Below are positions 9,084-17,368 of a stretch of 43,954 bases of DNA, in pieces. The DNA is from Pseudomonadota bacterium. GTDB taxonomy: Bacteria > Pseudomonadota > Gammaproteobacteria > Steroidobacterales > Woeseiaceae. How positions within the stretch are numbered: position 1 is the stretch's first letter; every line of letters starts with the position of its first letter. The translations under genes and the position numbers were made by a program. Under the pieces are notes generated by a model. The model was not told the origin of the DNA, made no database searches, and was given only the letters and a program-made list of their open reading frames with translations. The stretch is from the NCBI GenBank assembly GCA_022572185.1, contig JACZWL010000027.1, forward strand, positions 1-43,954, written 5' to 3'.

Positions 9084-9157
9084 CAAACACCCGGGTCTAA
9101 TGGATCACTTTTGGAGGCAAATCAAGACTTAAGGCGTATAGGACCAAAGTCCAATAC
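9081..9157 (+). repeat. 77-bp dispersed repeat, copy 1
   Basis: It matches 37871-37947 at 72 of 77 positions in the same orientation, with unrelated flanks. It begins with a small hairpin (GGTGcaaaCACC), contains ACCCGGGTCTAATGGATCAC, and ends with the TATAGGACCAAAGTCCAATAC palindrome. Both copies keep a ten-codon mini-ORF (ATG at GGTCTAATGG to TAA), MDHFW(R/M)QI(K/N)T. Confidence 0.85.
9141..9152. promoter_or_regulatory. GGACCAAAGTCC palindrome in 77-bp repeat copy 1
   Basis: The palindrome is preceded by TATA and followed by AATAC, as in the other copies. It lies 280 bp before the barrel gene at 9432. No clear -10 box sits at the spacing seen in the other elements. Confidence 0.4.
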
Positions 9158-9180
9158 CGAACCACTGTGGAGATGGGGTA

Positions 9181-9242
9181 GTGTCAGACCTCTGTTCATT
9201 TGATGTCAGGAAATCAAATGAATAGTGAACGGGGAATGACAC
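9181..9242. repeat. 62-bp imperfect inverted repeat
   Basis: The ends GTGTCA and TGACAC are complementary, as are the inner arms TTCATTTGAT and ATCAAATGAA around a GTCAGGA loop; the middle parts of the arms differ in length. It looks like a REP/MITE-type hairpin element. A second copy was not found in the window. Confidence 0.5.
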
Positions 9243-9431
9243 CGGAGCGATTCCTGCGTTGCTGGGCGAACGGAAATTTGGAGAAGTAGGCAACGACATT
9301 TCAAGCATTATTGGACAATGATTACCAGGGATGCCTACGTATGCAGATGATCAATTCATTCCAAGCAGAGAAAAAAGTCGATGACGATTAGCTTGCAAAA
9401 AGAACGATTTGCTATAGAGAATTTCTAATCG

Positions 9432-10268
9432 ATGGGTTGTCGAACCGCCACCCTCGTTGTTTGCATGCTCTGTTTTGCTGCGCCGCAGCTCACGGTTGCC
9501 GCAGAGTCAGAAGATCTGCACCCGTACCTGGAGCGTGGATTCTCGCTCGATCTTGGGGTCTTTTTTCCCGATCGAGAATTGGATCTGCGGGTAAACGGGA
9601 CTCTCACCGGTGATAACGATGAGATCGACTTTGACCGGAGAGGTCGGCTTAAGAGAAGTGACGAAATCTTTGCGGCCGAATTATCCTGGCGATTTCGCGG
9701 CAGGTGGTCGGTCGTTGGTCAGTACTTCAAATCTGCAGACAGCACCAGGGCAGTGCTCGCAAAGGATATCGAATGGGGGAACGTCGTTTTCGGTGCGGGC
9801 AGCAATGCTGCAGTAGGCACCAATTTTTCACTAACGCGAATTTTCTTCGGACGGCAGCTCAATACCAGCAAATCCCATGATGTTGGTATTGGGGGAGGCT
9901 TGCACCTGTTCGATATCGGAGCATTCATCGAGGGGGAGATCCTGATCAATGGCACAACGGCAGCAGCGAGACGGTCGGTCGGCGATGACGCTCTCTTGCC
10001 CAACATCGGTGCCTGGTACAAGTATTCGATCTCACCGCGGTGGGCACTACGGGCTAGGCTTGACCTGCTTAGCGCCGATGTTGGCGATTATGATGGCCTC
10101 TTACTCAACGTCGCACTCGGCCTGAACTTTCGGGCCTTCGAGCATGTTGGCTTTGGCCTGAACTACAATTACTTCGAGCTTGATGTCGGTATCGATAAAT
10201 CGGACTGGCGAGGTGACATTGAAACCACCTACCACGGCGTTTACGTGAATGTGAGCTTCTACTACTGA
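9432..10268 (+). CDS. Outer-membrane beta-barrel protein
   Basis: This 278-residue protein has a signal peptide (to about residue 24, TVAA) and then alternating beta strands with a final aromatic strand, GVYVNVSFYY. It is clearly paralogous to the C-terminal half of the MipA fusion at 1686-3248: both have a LP.IG segment, RARL/GARI strands, GLNYNYFELD versus VAYNYYAMNLD, and a closing strand. The last 43 residues also match a pseudogene fragment at 25977-26108. Ligand and function are unknown. It is apparently monocistronic. Confidence 0.7.
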   Translation: MGCRTATLVVCMLCFAAPQLTVAAESEDLHPYLERGFSLDLGVFFPDRELDLRVNGTLTGDNDEIDFDRRGRLKRSDEIFAAELSWRFRGRWSVVGQYFKSADSTRAVLAKDIEWGNVVFGAGSNAAVGTNFSLTRIFFGRQLNTSKSHDVGIGGGLHLFDIGAFIEGEILINGTTAAARRSVGDDALLPNIGAWYKYSISPRWALRARLDLLSADVGDYDGLLLNVALGLNFRAFEHVGFGLNYNYFELDVGIDKSDWRGDIETTYHGVYVNVSFYY

Positions 10269-10404
10269 TCGCCACGGTCGGCAATATTACTCTGGCGTAC
10301 GTACAGCGCAGTGCTCAACCGAAGGGCAGCATAGGATTGGCTTTGAAAAAAAACAACAAAATCAAGCGTGACGATGATTCAGGAGGGATAAGGAACACGG
10401 TGAA

Positions 10405-11886
10405 ATGAGACGGCTCATCAAACTCGCTAAGTGGCATGTTCGATGGGGTGTGCTGGCCATTGTGGCCGCTGCCGCGCTGGTTGGCTTTCAAGGATACAGC
10501 GGTCCGCCGCTGAAACCGTGGCATACGGAGCACTTATCCGCCGAGTTCACGGCTCGCAAAGCGGACGACGTTCGCACATTCGATGACTATCTGGCACTCG
10601 AAGATCGCTTGTTCGATCAGCTTCGAGAAGAGGTCTATGACGCAACCGAAACAGGGCCTGCCTATGCGCTCGTGCGCTACAGCAGCGGCAGTGCCGCTGA
10701 TCCGGAATCTCGGCAGCCCAACCTGAATCGAAGCTTTGAGCTACGCGTCAACGAGGCGCGCGGCGGTATTCTCCTGCTACATGGAATGTCGGATTCGCCG
10801 TATAGCCTACGTTCTCTCGGTACGGCTCTCCACGAGCGCGGATACTGGGTGCTGGGCCTGCGGTTACCGGGTCATGGCACCGCGCCGTCGGCGCTCAAAA
10901 GAGCCAGCTGGCAGGATATGGCTGCTGCAGTTCGACTGAGCATGACACATCTCGCATCACGGGTCGGGCAAAAGCCTATCCACGTCGTCGGCTATTCCAC
11001 TGGCGCGACTCTTGCACTGGACCTGACGCTCGATTCGCTCGACGGAGGAATTCAGCCGACACCGGCGAGCCTCGTGTTGATTTCTCCGGCGATAGGGATC
11101 GCGCGCATCGCAGCACTGGCTGGTATGCAAGCCGCGCTGGGGCGGCTGCCCGGCATGGGCCGGCTCGCCTGGACGCAGATTGTGCCGGAATTCGATCCGT
11201 ACAAGTACAACTCGTTTACCAGCAATGCGGGCGCACAGGTTCATCGGCTGACCCGCTCCGTCGCTGGCCGAGTCGCCGACCTGGTGCGTTCGGGGCGGGG
11301 GAGTTCGATGCCGCCTATACTGGTTTTCAAATCCACGGTAGACGCGACGGTTTCGACAGCTGCTGTCGTCGATCGTCTGCTCCACCGTTTGCCGGACAAC
11401 GGGAACGAGCTCATGTTGTTCGATATCAACCGCTCCGCAGTCAATTCGGTACTGCTGGTGTCTGACCCGGGTCCGTTCACCGATCGCCTGATGACGGATG
11501 CGACCCTGCCATTCGCTGTCACGCTGATTACCAACAGAGATCTGGAGAGTGCAGCGGTTGTCGCCCGTTACAAGCCACCGCTGTCGGCAAAGGTTACAAA
11601 GACGGAAGCGCTGAACCTGGACTGGCCGAGGGGTGTGATTTCCCTGTCTCACGTCGCTCTGCCGTTTTCTCCCCATGATCCGCTGTACGGTGAATTCCCC
11701 CCTGATAGCACGGAGGTTCTTTATCTCGGGCAGATAGCCATTCGCGGTGAGCGCGGCCTGCTGAGAATCTCCAGTGACTGGTTGCTGCGTCTGAGGTACA
11801 ACCCCTTTTACACCGTGCTCGAGGCGCGGGTACTCGAGTGGCTGGACAACGGCGTTGGCCAACACGGGTTTACCATTGCAAAATAG
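10405..11886 (+). CDS. Membrane-anchored alpha/beta hydrolase (lipase/esterase type)
   Basis: This 493-residue protein has one N-terminal transmembrane anchor (residues ~14-28) and the catalytic domain outside. The oxyanion motif GGILLLHGMSDSPYS (residues ~120-134) resembles monoacylglycerol-lipase-like serine hydrolases. The nucleophile elbow is GYSTG with Ser198; RLPGHGTAPS follows the HG motif. A late His in SHVALPFSPHDPLYGE is the likely catalytic base. The C-terminal ~120 residues extend past the usual fold. AAGGA lies ~10 bp before the ATG. It is followed 31 bp later by another lipase-like gene, so the pair is likely an operon for acyl-ester hydrolysis at the envelope. The substrate is not predictable. 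Confidence 0.8.
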   Translation: MRRLIKLAKWHVRWGVLAIVAAAALVGFQGYSGPPLKPWHTEHLSAEFTARKADDVRTFDDYLALEDRLFDQLREEVYDATETGPAYALVRYSSGSAADPESRQPNLNRSFELRVNEARGGILLLHGMSDSPYSLRSLGTALHERGYWVLGLRLPGHGTAPSALKRASWQDMAAAVRLSMTHLASRVGQKPIHVVGYSTGATLALDLTLDSLDGGIQPTPASLVLISPAIGIARIAALAGMQAALGRLPGMGRLAWTQIVPEFDPYKYNSFTSNAGAQVHRLTRSVAGRVADLVRSGRGSSMPPILVFKSTVDATVSTAAVVDRLLHRLPDNGNELMLFDINRSAVNSVLLVSDPGPFTDRLMTDATLPFAVTLITNRDLESAAVVARYKPPLSAKVTKTEALNLDWPRGVISLSHVALPFSPHDPLYGEFPPDSTEVLYLGQIAIRGERGLLRISSDWLLRLRYNPFYTVLEARVLEWLDNGVGQHGFTIAK

Positions 11887-11917
11887 GCGCTGAGTCAGAT
11901 TGACAGGTATCAGGCGC

Positions 11918-12673
11918 ATGAAATTATTGCCGACATTTGTATCCTTCTTGTTCGCGGTGTCGAGCCTTGTTGGCGCGGCGTTGACAGCGCCGGCGCACGC
12001 CAGCGCCGTCCTGCAGCCTTGCGTGATCCTGCTGCACGGCCTGGCGAGATCGACTTCGTCGATGAAGAAGTTGGATAAGGCGCTTTCGGAGTCCGGCTAT
12101 TTTGTCCGCAACACGGCTTATCCGTCGACTCAGAAACCAGTCAGTGAACTTGCATCGGAAGTGATCCCAGCAGCCGTCGAAAGCTGCAATGAAGAGGGCG
12201 ATCGCCCTATTCACTTTGTCACGCATTCCTTGGGGGGGATATTGATTCGCTATTATCTTGAGACGAACGTGCTCGACAATCTGGGGCGGGTCGTCATGCT
12301 CAGCCCCCCGAATCAGGGCAGCGAGGTCGTGGATAAACTTTCCGGCGTGCCGGGTTTCATGGCTATCAATGGCCCTGCAGGAGCGCAGCTGGGTACGGAC
12401 CAGGATGACGTGCCATCTCAACTTGGCCCGGCCACTTTCGACGTCGGCATCATTACCGGCAACCGCAGCATGAATTTTCTCTATTCCGCGATGATTCCCG
12501 GCCCGGATGATGGCAAGGTTTCTATTGAGCGGGCCAAGCTCGAGGGAATGTCGGACTTCCTGGTCGTTCCGCACAGCCATCCGTTCATTATGAAAAGGAA
12601 ACTGGTCATCAGGCAGGTATTATATTTTCTCGAGCATGGACGATTCGAGATTGATGAACCCGGCGCGAACTAG
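11918..12673 (+). CDS. Secreted alpha/beta hydrolase, triacylglycerol-lipase-like
   Basis: This protein of about 251 residues starts at ATG 11918 (an in-frame TTG at 11900 is less likely). It has a signal peptide ending near AHAS, then VILLHGLARSTSSM (oxyanion loop), the nucleophile elbow THSLGG (Ser104), and MLSPPNQGSEVVD. The tail IPGPDDGKVSIERA...VPHSHPFIM carries the likely acid and His. This matches a widespread family of small periplasmic lipase-like hydrolases. It lies directly downstream of the anchored hydrolase. The substrate is unknown, probably an ester or lipid. Confidence 0.8.
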   Translation: MKLLPTFVSFLFAVSSLVGAALTAPAHASAVLQPCVILLHGLARSTSSMKKLDKALSESGYFVRNTAYPSTQKPVSELASEVIPAAVESCNEEGDRPIHFVTHSLGGILIRYYLETNVLDNLGRVVMLSPPNQGSEVVDKLSGVPGFMAINGPAGAQLGTDQDDVPSQLGPATFDVGIITGNRSMNFLYSAMIPGPDDGKVSIERAKLEGMSDFLVVPHSHPFIMKRKLVIRQVLYFLEHGRFEIDEPGAN

Positions 12674-12703
12674 CCAACAGCATTCGCGCATGAGGCAATG
12701 TCA

Positions 12704-12829
12704 ATGAATCGAAGAATTGCAGCAGCGCTACTCAGCATTGCTGCGCCAATTGTGCTCTTAGACTTGATCGACTGGCCGCGACCATCGCTGCTGCCTTTGT
12801 GGCAAGGCGTGTTGGACCATCGTTGTTGA
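12704..12829 (+). CDS. Possible 41-residue small protein
   Basis: A short ORF starts at ATG 12704 with GAGG 8 bp upstream (another in-frame ATG is at 12698). The peptide begins MNRRIAAALLSIAAPIVLLD, a hydrophobic, membrane- or signal-like run, then LIDWPRPSLLPLWQGVLDHRC. It lies between a lipase gene and a lipoprotein gene in the same orientation. It could be a small membrane peptide or the stub of a longer lost gene. Confidence 0.35.
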   Translation: MNRRIAAALLSIAAPIVLLDLIDWPRPSLLPLWQGVLDHRC

Positions 12830-12839
12830 AGCAAAGTGA

Positions 12840-14048
12840 GTGAATAGAAAATCTATTGAATTAAGGAGAAGACAGATATATTTTTTGAAAAGAAATAAAT
12901 CTGTCGCCTTTTTCGTGCTGCTCAGTCTGGCTGTTGCGCTCAACGGCTGCGCCAGCACGAAGCCGGTAGCGGTAGACGCGGTAGACGCATCGCCGGGCAA
13001 AGTTGATGCTACGGATGAACGGACCAACGGATCGACAGGGGTCAAGCCTGAGACTTTCTTGGATGAGGCAGGCGCGGCACCACAGGCGTCCGCCGATCAA
13101 TGTGAGCCGACGGAGGATGTGCAGGAGCAGGCCGCACAATCCGACTGTGTTGATGACTCTGCTTCGGACGAGGCCTTGCTCGATCGTACGCAGCGCACGG
13201 TTTACGAGGTCATCAACGGCACCACACGTTGGTTCGACGGGTTCTTCGGAGAGTCGCAGCTCAATGATGAAGAGCACGTCAGTAGAGGCAGAATGACGGT
13301 CAGCGGCTTTTGGGATGAGCGCGACAAATTAAACGGCCGCGTCAATCTGAGAGCCAAGTTCGCTCTATCGGCATTAAAGAATCGTACTCGGCTGGTCCTG
13401 GGTCGCGGCGACACCGATGACTTCATCGACGGTACGGAAGAACAGATTGCAGAGGGGCTGCCCGGAAGTTTCGATCCTGACCGGGACGAAGACTGGCTGA
13501 TAGGGCTTGGCTACAGCCGCTCGGGCAACCTGGCGCGCGGCTTCGACCTCGGTGCCGGCGTCAGGCTATCAAGCCCCCTCGAACCGTACGTCAGATTAAC
13601 GTATCACTGGTACAGATCCTACGGAGATGCCTGGCTGCTGCGCATTCGGCCGAGAGCATTCTGGCAACAAGAGCGTGGTACGGGACTCACACTCCAATCG
13701 GATCTTGACCGCGTTATCAACGCGAATGTGTTGGTGCGCTGGGCAAATAGCCTTGCAGTCGAAGACGAAGTCGAAGGACTGGGCTGGCGTAGCGACCTCA
13801 TCGCTTACCAGGGTCTCTCCAACAACAGGGCCTTTTCTTACAGCATATTTGCCCTGGGACAGGGTGGAGCCGATGTCCAATTGCAAAACTACGGATTGGA
13901 GCTACGCTACCGCCAGCGCCTTGCAAGAGAGTGGTTCTTCATTCAACTGTCGACCGGTCTATCCTGGCCGAGGGAGCTGCTCGAGGAAGAACGGCAAAGC
14001 AACTTCGGTGTCGGCGTCATGTTCGAGATGCAGTTTGGCCGGTGGTAA
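12840..14048 (+). CDS. Lipoprotein-type outer-membrane protein, unknown family
   Basis: This 402-residue ORF opens at GTG; the N-terminus MNRKSIELRRRQIYFLKRNK may begin later, since AAGGAG lies inside the ORF. The signal ends in lipobox LNGC. Residues ~45-110 are low-complexity and acidic, a flexible linker with four cysteines spaced as two pairs. From ~125 the chain is beta-rich (RRTVYEVINGTTRWFDGFFG, VRLTYHWYRSYGD, RIRPRAFWQQERG) and ends MFEMQFGRW with an aromatic last residue, like a barrel. No named family was recognised. The gene converges with the next, 9 bp away. Confidence 0.65.
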   Translation: MNRKSIELRRRQIYFLKRNKSVAFFVLLSLAVALNGCASTKPVAVDAVDASPGKVDATDERTNGSTGVKPETFLDEAGAAPQASADQCEPTEDVQEQAAQSDCVDDSASDEALLDRTQRTVYEVINGTTRWFDGFFGESQLNDEEHVSRGRMTVSGFWDERDKLNGRVNLRAKFALSALKNRTRLVLGRGDTDDFIDGTEEQIAEGLPGSFDPDRDEDWLIGLGYSRSGNLARGFDLGAGVRLSSPLEPYVRLTYHWYRSYGDAWLLRIRPRAFWQQERGTGLTLQSDLDRVINANVLVRWANSLAVEDEVEGLGWRSDLIAYQGLSNNRAFSYSIFALGQGGADVQLQNYGLELRYRQRLAREWFFIQLSTGLSWPRELLEEERQSNFGVGVMFEMQFGRW

Positions 14049-14057
14049 CGCGAGCGG

Positions 14058-15260
14058 TCAGAACCGATAGGTCACACCACCAATGAAGTTCTCCCGCGAT
14101 CCACCAAAACCAGCTTCCGCCATGACGCTCCAGCTCTTGTTCAGGTCCCAGTTGAAGCCCAGGAGGTAGTTCCAGCGGTCCTTGTTGCGCTGGCTGATGC
14201 GAAATGCAAATGTCGTAACGTCACCGTCGGGCCCGCCCGGCGTGTCGAGATCGACCTCACCGGCAATGTCCACTTCGGCACGAAGATACGTTGCGCCGAC
14301 GAAAACGGCCACGCTTCCCCGGTTGCCCATATCGCCCGTCATGCCAATCCGCGGCGTAATGTTCAGCGCTGTCACCGTTTTGTCGATGATATCGACGTCG
14401 GTCCATGCATAGGTCACGGGTAAAACAACGAAGAACCGGTCCCAACCCATTGCGAGATTCATCCCGACCGCGACGTTGGTGCCCTCGTAGCGCGGATTGG
14501 CAACTGCGCTGTATGTTCGCACGCACACCGGTGCGTTGGGGGTTATCGCGCATAACTGCGGGAACAGGTCTGAGCCTTCTAACTTCAGTGGAATCGCTGC
14601 GTCACCATCGAACACACCAACAGTGGTGAACGCATTGAGAAACGGAAAAATCCAGGCGTCCAGCTTCGCTTGCACCACCGAGTTTTCGACGGTGGGTGTG
14701 CCGAAATCGACGAAATCGATCTCCCGGTCGGGCGGACCGTTGATGCCGATAGCGAGATTTTCGAGGATCAGATCCTGACGGATACGCGCGGATATGATCG
14801 CAACGCCGTAAGGGTTCGGCAGTTCGAAGCCAAGGTCAACGACCTGCTGTGCCAGAAACGGCAGCTTGCGTTGCCAGATAACCCGCTCACCGTCATCGTC
14901 GATATTTGGCTCTCCGAGCTCTCGTTGTTCCAGCGTCGGATAAATCTGCGTCGTATGAAAGTCCCGCTCCCAGTTCGGCTCCTGCCATGCGCGGAGTGAC
15001 ACCTCACAGGCAGGGGTAACCTGATCGGCATACCCATGCAGGCATGCGAAAACGCGATTCTCACCTGGCGTGACGTCACCGCAGAATCGGACAATATCCG
15101 CCGCACAGTTCTCGATCGTAGCTAGCGCGGCGCGCTCAACGTCTTTCACTATCGTGGACGGTACCGACTCTTCGCTTGCTTCCTCAGCGAGTACCAGGGA
15201 TGGCATCAGCAACATCGACAAGGCGATGACGGCCTGCTGCCGGATTTGTAATTCTTTCAT
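14058..15260 (-). CDS. Exported barrel protein with Cys-rich GLG1-type repeat
   Basis: The ORF opens further upstream at 15359, but the start is taken as ATG 15260, with AAGGTGAGGGAT in front and a signal peptide (LSMLLMPSLVLA) behind. Residues ~52-85 form a single Cys-rich GLG1/Golgi-type repeat (PF00839-like): C52AADIVRFC60...VTPGENRVFAC73LHGY...VTPAC85. Downstream residues are beta-rich: RYEGTNVAVGMNLAMGWDRF, VGATYLRAEVDI, then a C-terminal GGVTYRF with terminal Phe. This suggests a periplasmic disulfide module in front of an outer-membrane barrel. It is the last gene of the seven-gene cluster, 40 bp after its neighbour. Function is unknown. Confidence 0.65.
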   Translation of the reverse strand: MKELQIRQQAVIALSMLLMPSLVLAEEASEESVPSTIVKDVERAALATIENCAADIVRFCGDVTPGENRVFACLHGYADQVTPACEVSLRAWQEPNWERDFHTTQIYPTLEQRELGEPNIDDDGERVIWQRKLPFLAQQVVDLGFELPNPYGVAIISARIRQDLILENLAIGINGPPDREIDFVDFGTPTVENSVVQAKLDAWIFPFLNAFTTVGVFDGDAAIPLKLEGSDLFPQLCAITPNAPVCVRTYSAVANPRYEGTNVAVGMNLAMGWDRFFVVLPVTYAWTDVDIIDKTVTALNITPRIGMTGDMGNRGSVAVFVGATYLRAEVDIAGEVDLDTPGGPDGDVTTFAFRISQRNKDRWNYLLGFNWDLNKSWSVMAEAGFGGSRENFIGGVTYRF

Positions 15261-15300
15261 ATCCCTCACCTTCCTTTCTGCAGCGCTCCGAATAAGACGG

Positions 15301-16521
15301 CTAATGCCACGCCGTTCCACCCTGAATATAGAACACGGTGTCCTCGGGACCGCGGGCAATATCCAGCCCCATCTCGAAACCGTATCGTTTTGCGATCAGG
15401 TAGCGGAAACCGCCCCCCCTGGTAACCCGACTCGGGGCATCTTTGAGATTTTCAAAACTGTTCGCCGCTCGACCAGTGCCGGCAAAACCGAGCACGGCCC
15501 AGCGCGAATCGATCTGCCATGTAAGTTCTGCTTCGGCGACAGCAACAAAATTGCCCTGGTAGCGAAGCGCCGGCAAACCACGCAGCTCGATCCCGGGTGT
15601 CGCGAACGGCGGCAGCAAGCCCTCTGTATCCGCATAGTCGGCGCCGACGCGCAGCGCGACCCTGAAACTGTCAGTCAGATTCCAGTAATTCAGTCCGCTG
15701 AAGCTTGTCAGTTGATACTCGATATCGCTCCCCAGGAAGTCGCGATACCACAGATGTTCAATTTCATACCGGTATCCTCGACGCGGACTGAAAAAGTTGT
15801 CACGACTGTCGAACTCAATGTTGACACCCAGCGCCGAGATAACGACATCCTGTGTCAGCAGCCCGCGCACAAGCTCCTGCCATTTCTCCTGCAACTCCGG
15901 CGGTAATATATCGCCCGCAAGGTCGCCGAGGCTATTGGGCTTGATGTGGGCACTGACGAAGCGCTGCACCGGGCCGATGAAAAGCCGCGTGTTGCCGACC
16001 TTGAATTTGACGCTCTGAATGACGGCCACCGCCTGCGTATTCAGCTCGATGGGACGAGTCAGCCGTACGTCTCCGAAGCCGAAGAAATCGAGATTCACAT
16101 CGCCGTAGCCGCCACCGCCCATATATCGAATCCGGCCCTCTTTGAAGAACCCCATGTGGCCGCCACCTACGAACCAGGACTCGTTGCCCGTAACGGCGGC
16201 CGCCGCCGCGCTGACGCTCGGTGTCAGCAGGAAGCGTGCGCCATCTTCCGCGTTCCTCAGCGCCTCAAGACGCTTTTCTTTTTGCTCTTCGGATTCATGG
16301 AAGAACAGTCCGACCGCACCCAGTCCACCATCCACGGCCGGATCCGTAATGATAATGGGCAGCGGAAGAAAACCGTACGCGTTATCGGCAAGGAATTTGG
16401 AAACGTCAAAGCGCCCGTCATCGAGGTCAACGAACTGCGACCAGAAGCTTTCCGCCTCTGCCTCGTGGCAGCTAAGTGCTACCAGGAGCATACCTGTCGC
16501 AAGGCGGATTACCGACGACAT
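15301..16521 (-). CDS. BamA/TamA-type surface antigen barrel protein
   Basis: This protein has about 406 residues if it starts at ATG 16521, one base beyond the stop of the upstream gene (16523-16525), suggesting translational coupling. A signal peptide (ATGMLLVALSCHEAEA) precedes IITDPAVDGGLGAVGLFF, which matches the start of the Bac_surface_Ag (omp85 barrel) domain. Later marks are LGVNIEFDSRDNFFSPRRGY (the classic DSRDN..P..G motif) and GFAGTGRAANSF. No POTRA domains precede the barrel, so it is a small omp85-like protein rather than BamA. It belongs to the exported-protein cluster. Confidence 0.75.
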   Translation of the reverse strand: MSSVIRLATGMLLVALSCHEAEAESFWSQFVDLDDGRFDVSKFLADNAYGFLPLPIIITDPAVDGGLGAVGLFFHESEEQKEKRLEALRNAEDGARFLLTPSVSAAAAAVTGNESWFVGGGHMGFFKEGRIRYMGGGGYGDVNLDFFGFGDVRLTRPIELNTQAVAVIQSVKFKVGNTRLFIGPVQRFVSAHIKPNSLGDLAGDILPPELQEKWQELVRGLLTQDVVISALGVNIEFDSRDNFFSPRRGYRYEIEHLWYRDFLGSDIEYQLTSFSGLNYWNLTDSFRVALRVGADYADTEGLLPPFATPGIELRGLPALRYQGNFVAVAEAELTWQIDSRWAVLGFAGTGRAANSFENLKDAPSRVTRGGGFRYLIAKRYGFEMGLDIARGPEDTVFYIQGGTAWH

Positions 16522-16522
16522 T

Positions 16523-17281
16523 TCAGAAACCGAAATTGAAACCGGCCAAAGGACCACTGAAGGTGTAATCTGTTGTCAGGTTACCTTCCTTGAACTCCGC
16601 TTGCTTGTATCGATAGCCGAAGACGATGTGGTTCCGCCGACGTTTGCCGACCGTATAGGCAAACAGACCCTGTACTTGCCAGGTCCCCTCCGAGTCGCCA
16701 AAGCTCACGTCGCCGTGCGTCAACAAACCCCAGCGGTCGGACAGGTCGAAGCGGTAACGGATGCCAAGCAGAGCGTCGACGTAATCCTGTGTCGAGCGAA
16801 TCTCGCCCACGGGAGTACCGTCGACGCTAAACCGATACCGGTCATCAAATTCGGTATACCGCGCACCACCGAAGAAATTTAGCGGTGAACCAACTCCACC
16901 GGGCCAGTAGGCCGCTGCTGCATCCAGAACAATCTGCTCCGAATCGGTGTCTATTCGAACGATCGGAAGTTCCGAGCTGTCAGACGTGCTGATAAAGGTG
17001 AAATCCGCGAACCCGCTCCAGTTGCCTTTGCCACCTTCGACGTGTACCTGGAACGCGGCGTCCACCACGTCGAGAATGTCCGCAAACTTCAAGTCGGCTC
17101 CGCCAACGGGTGAGCCATTCAGGGAGAAATCGAGCGACGTATCCGAGGCCCATATATAAGGAGTAACAGACCAATGGTTGGCGTCGCTGGTTTGTGCGTT
17201 TGCGTTTGCGGCGATCAAAGCAAAACTACCATGAGCAATGAGCAATGGCAGCAGTTGTCCTAATAATTCTTTGCGTTTCAT
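16523..17281 (-). CDS. Outer-membrane beta-barrel protein
   Basis: This 252-residue protein has a GAGGAG Shine-Dalgarno 6 bp before ATG. The signal peptide ends NANAQ, then HWSVTPYIWASDTSLDFSLNG, DFTFISTSDS, GIRYRFDLSDRWGLLTHGDV, and a last strand GPLAGFNFGF with terminal Phe. The WSVTPYIWA start is common among uncharacterised porin-like proteins of proteobacteria. Its stop is one base from the next start, so the two barrels are probably made together. Confidence 0.7.
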   Translation of the reverse strand: MKRKELLGQLLPLLIAHGSFALIAANANAQTSDANHWSVTPYIWASDTSLDFSLNGSPVGGADLKFADILDVVDAAFQVHVEGGKGNWSGFADFTFISTSDSSELPIVRIDTDSEQIVLDAAAAYWPGGVGSPLNFFGGARYTEFDDRYRFSVDGTPVGEIRSTQDYVDALLGIRYRFDLSDRWGLLTHGDVSFGDSEGTWQVQGLFAYTVGKRRRNHIVFGYRYKQAEFKEGNLTTDYTFSGPLAGFNFGF

Positions 17282-17368
17282 AGATATCTCCTCAGTGAGA
17301 GGGCTACGTTCTTAATAGTTGCCTAAGGTTGATTTTGCATTCGCTCCATTCAATCCCGACCGTTTGAA

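Noticed and set aside
10957-11919. 320-codon minus-strand ORF
   Set aside because: It lies antisense to a clear alpha/beta hydrolase; its composition (Arg/Gln/His-rich) is that of a shadow frame.
15070-15906. 278-codon plus-strand ORF
   Set aside because: It is antisense to two barrel genes with signal peptides and omp85 motifs, and has no signal or domain of its own.
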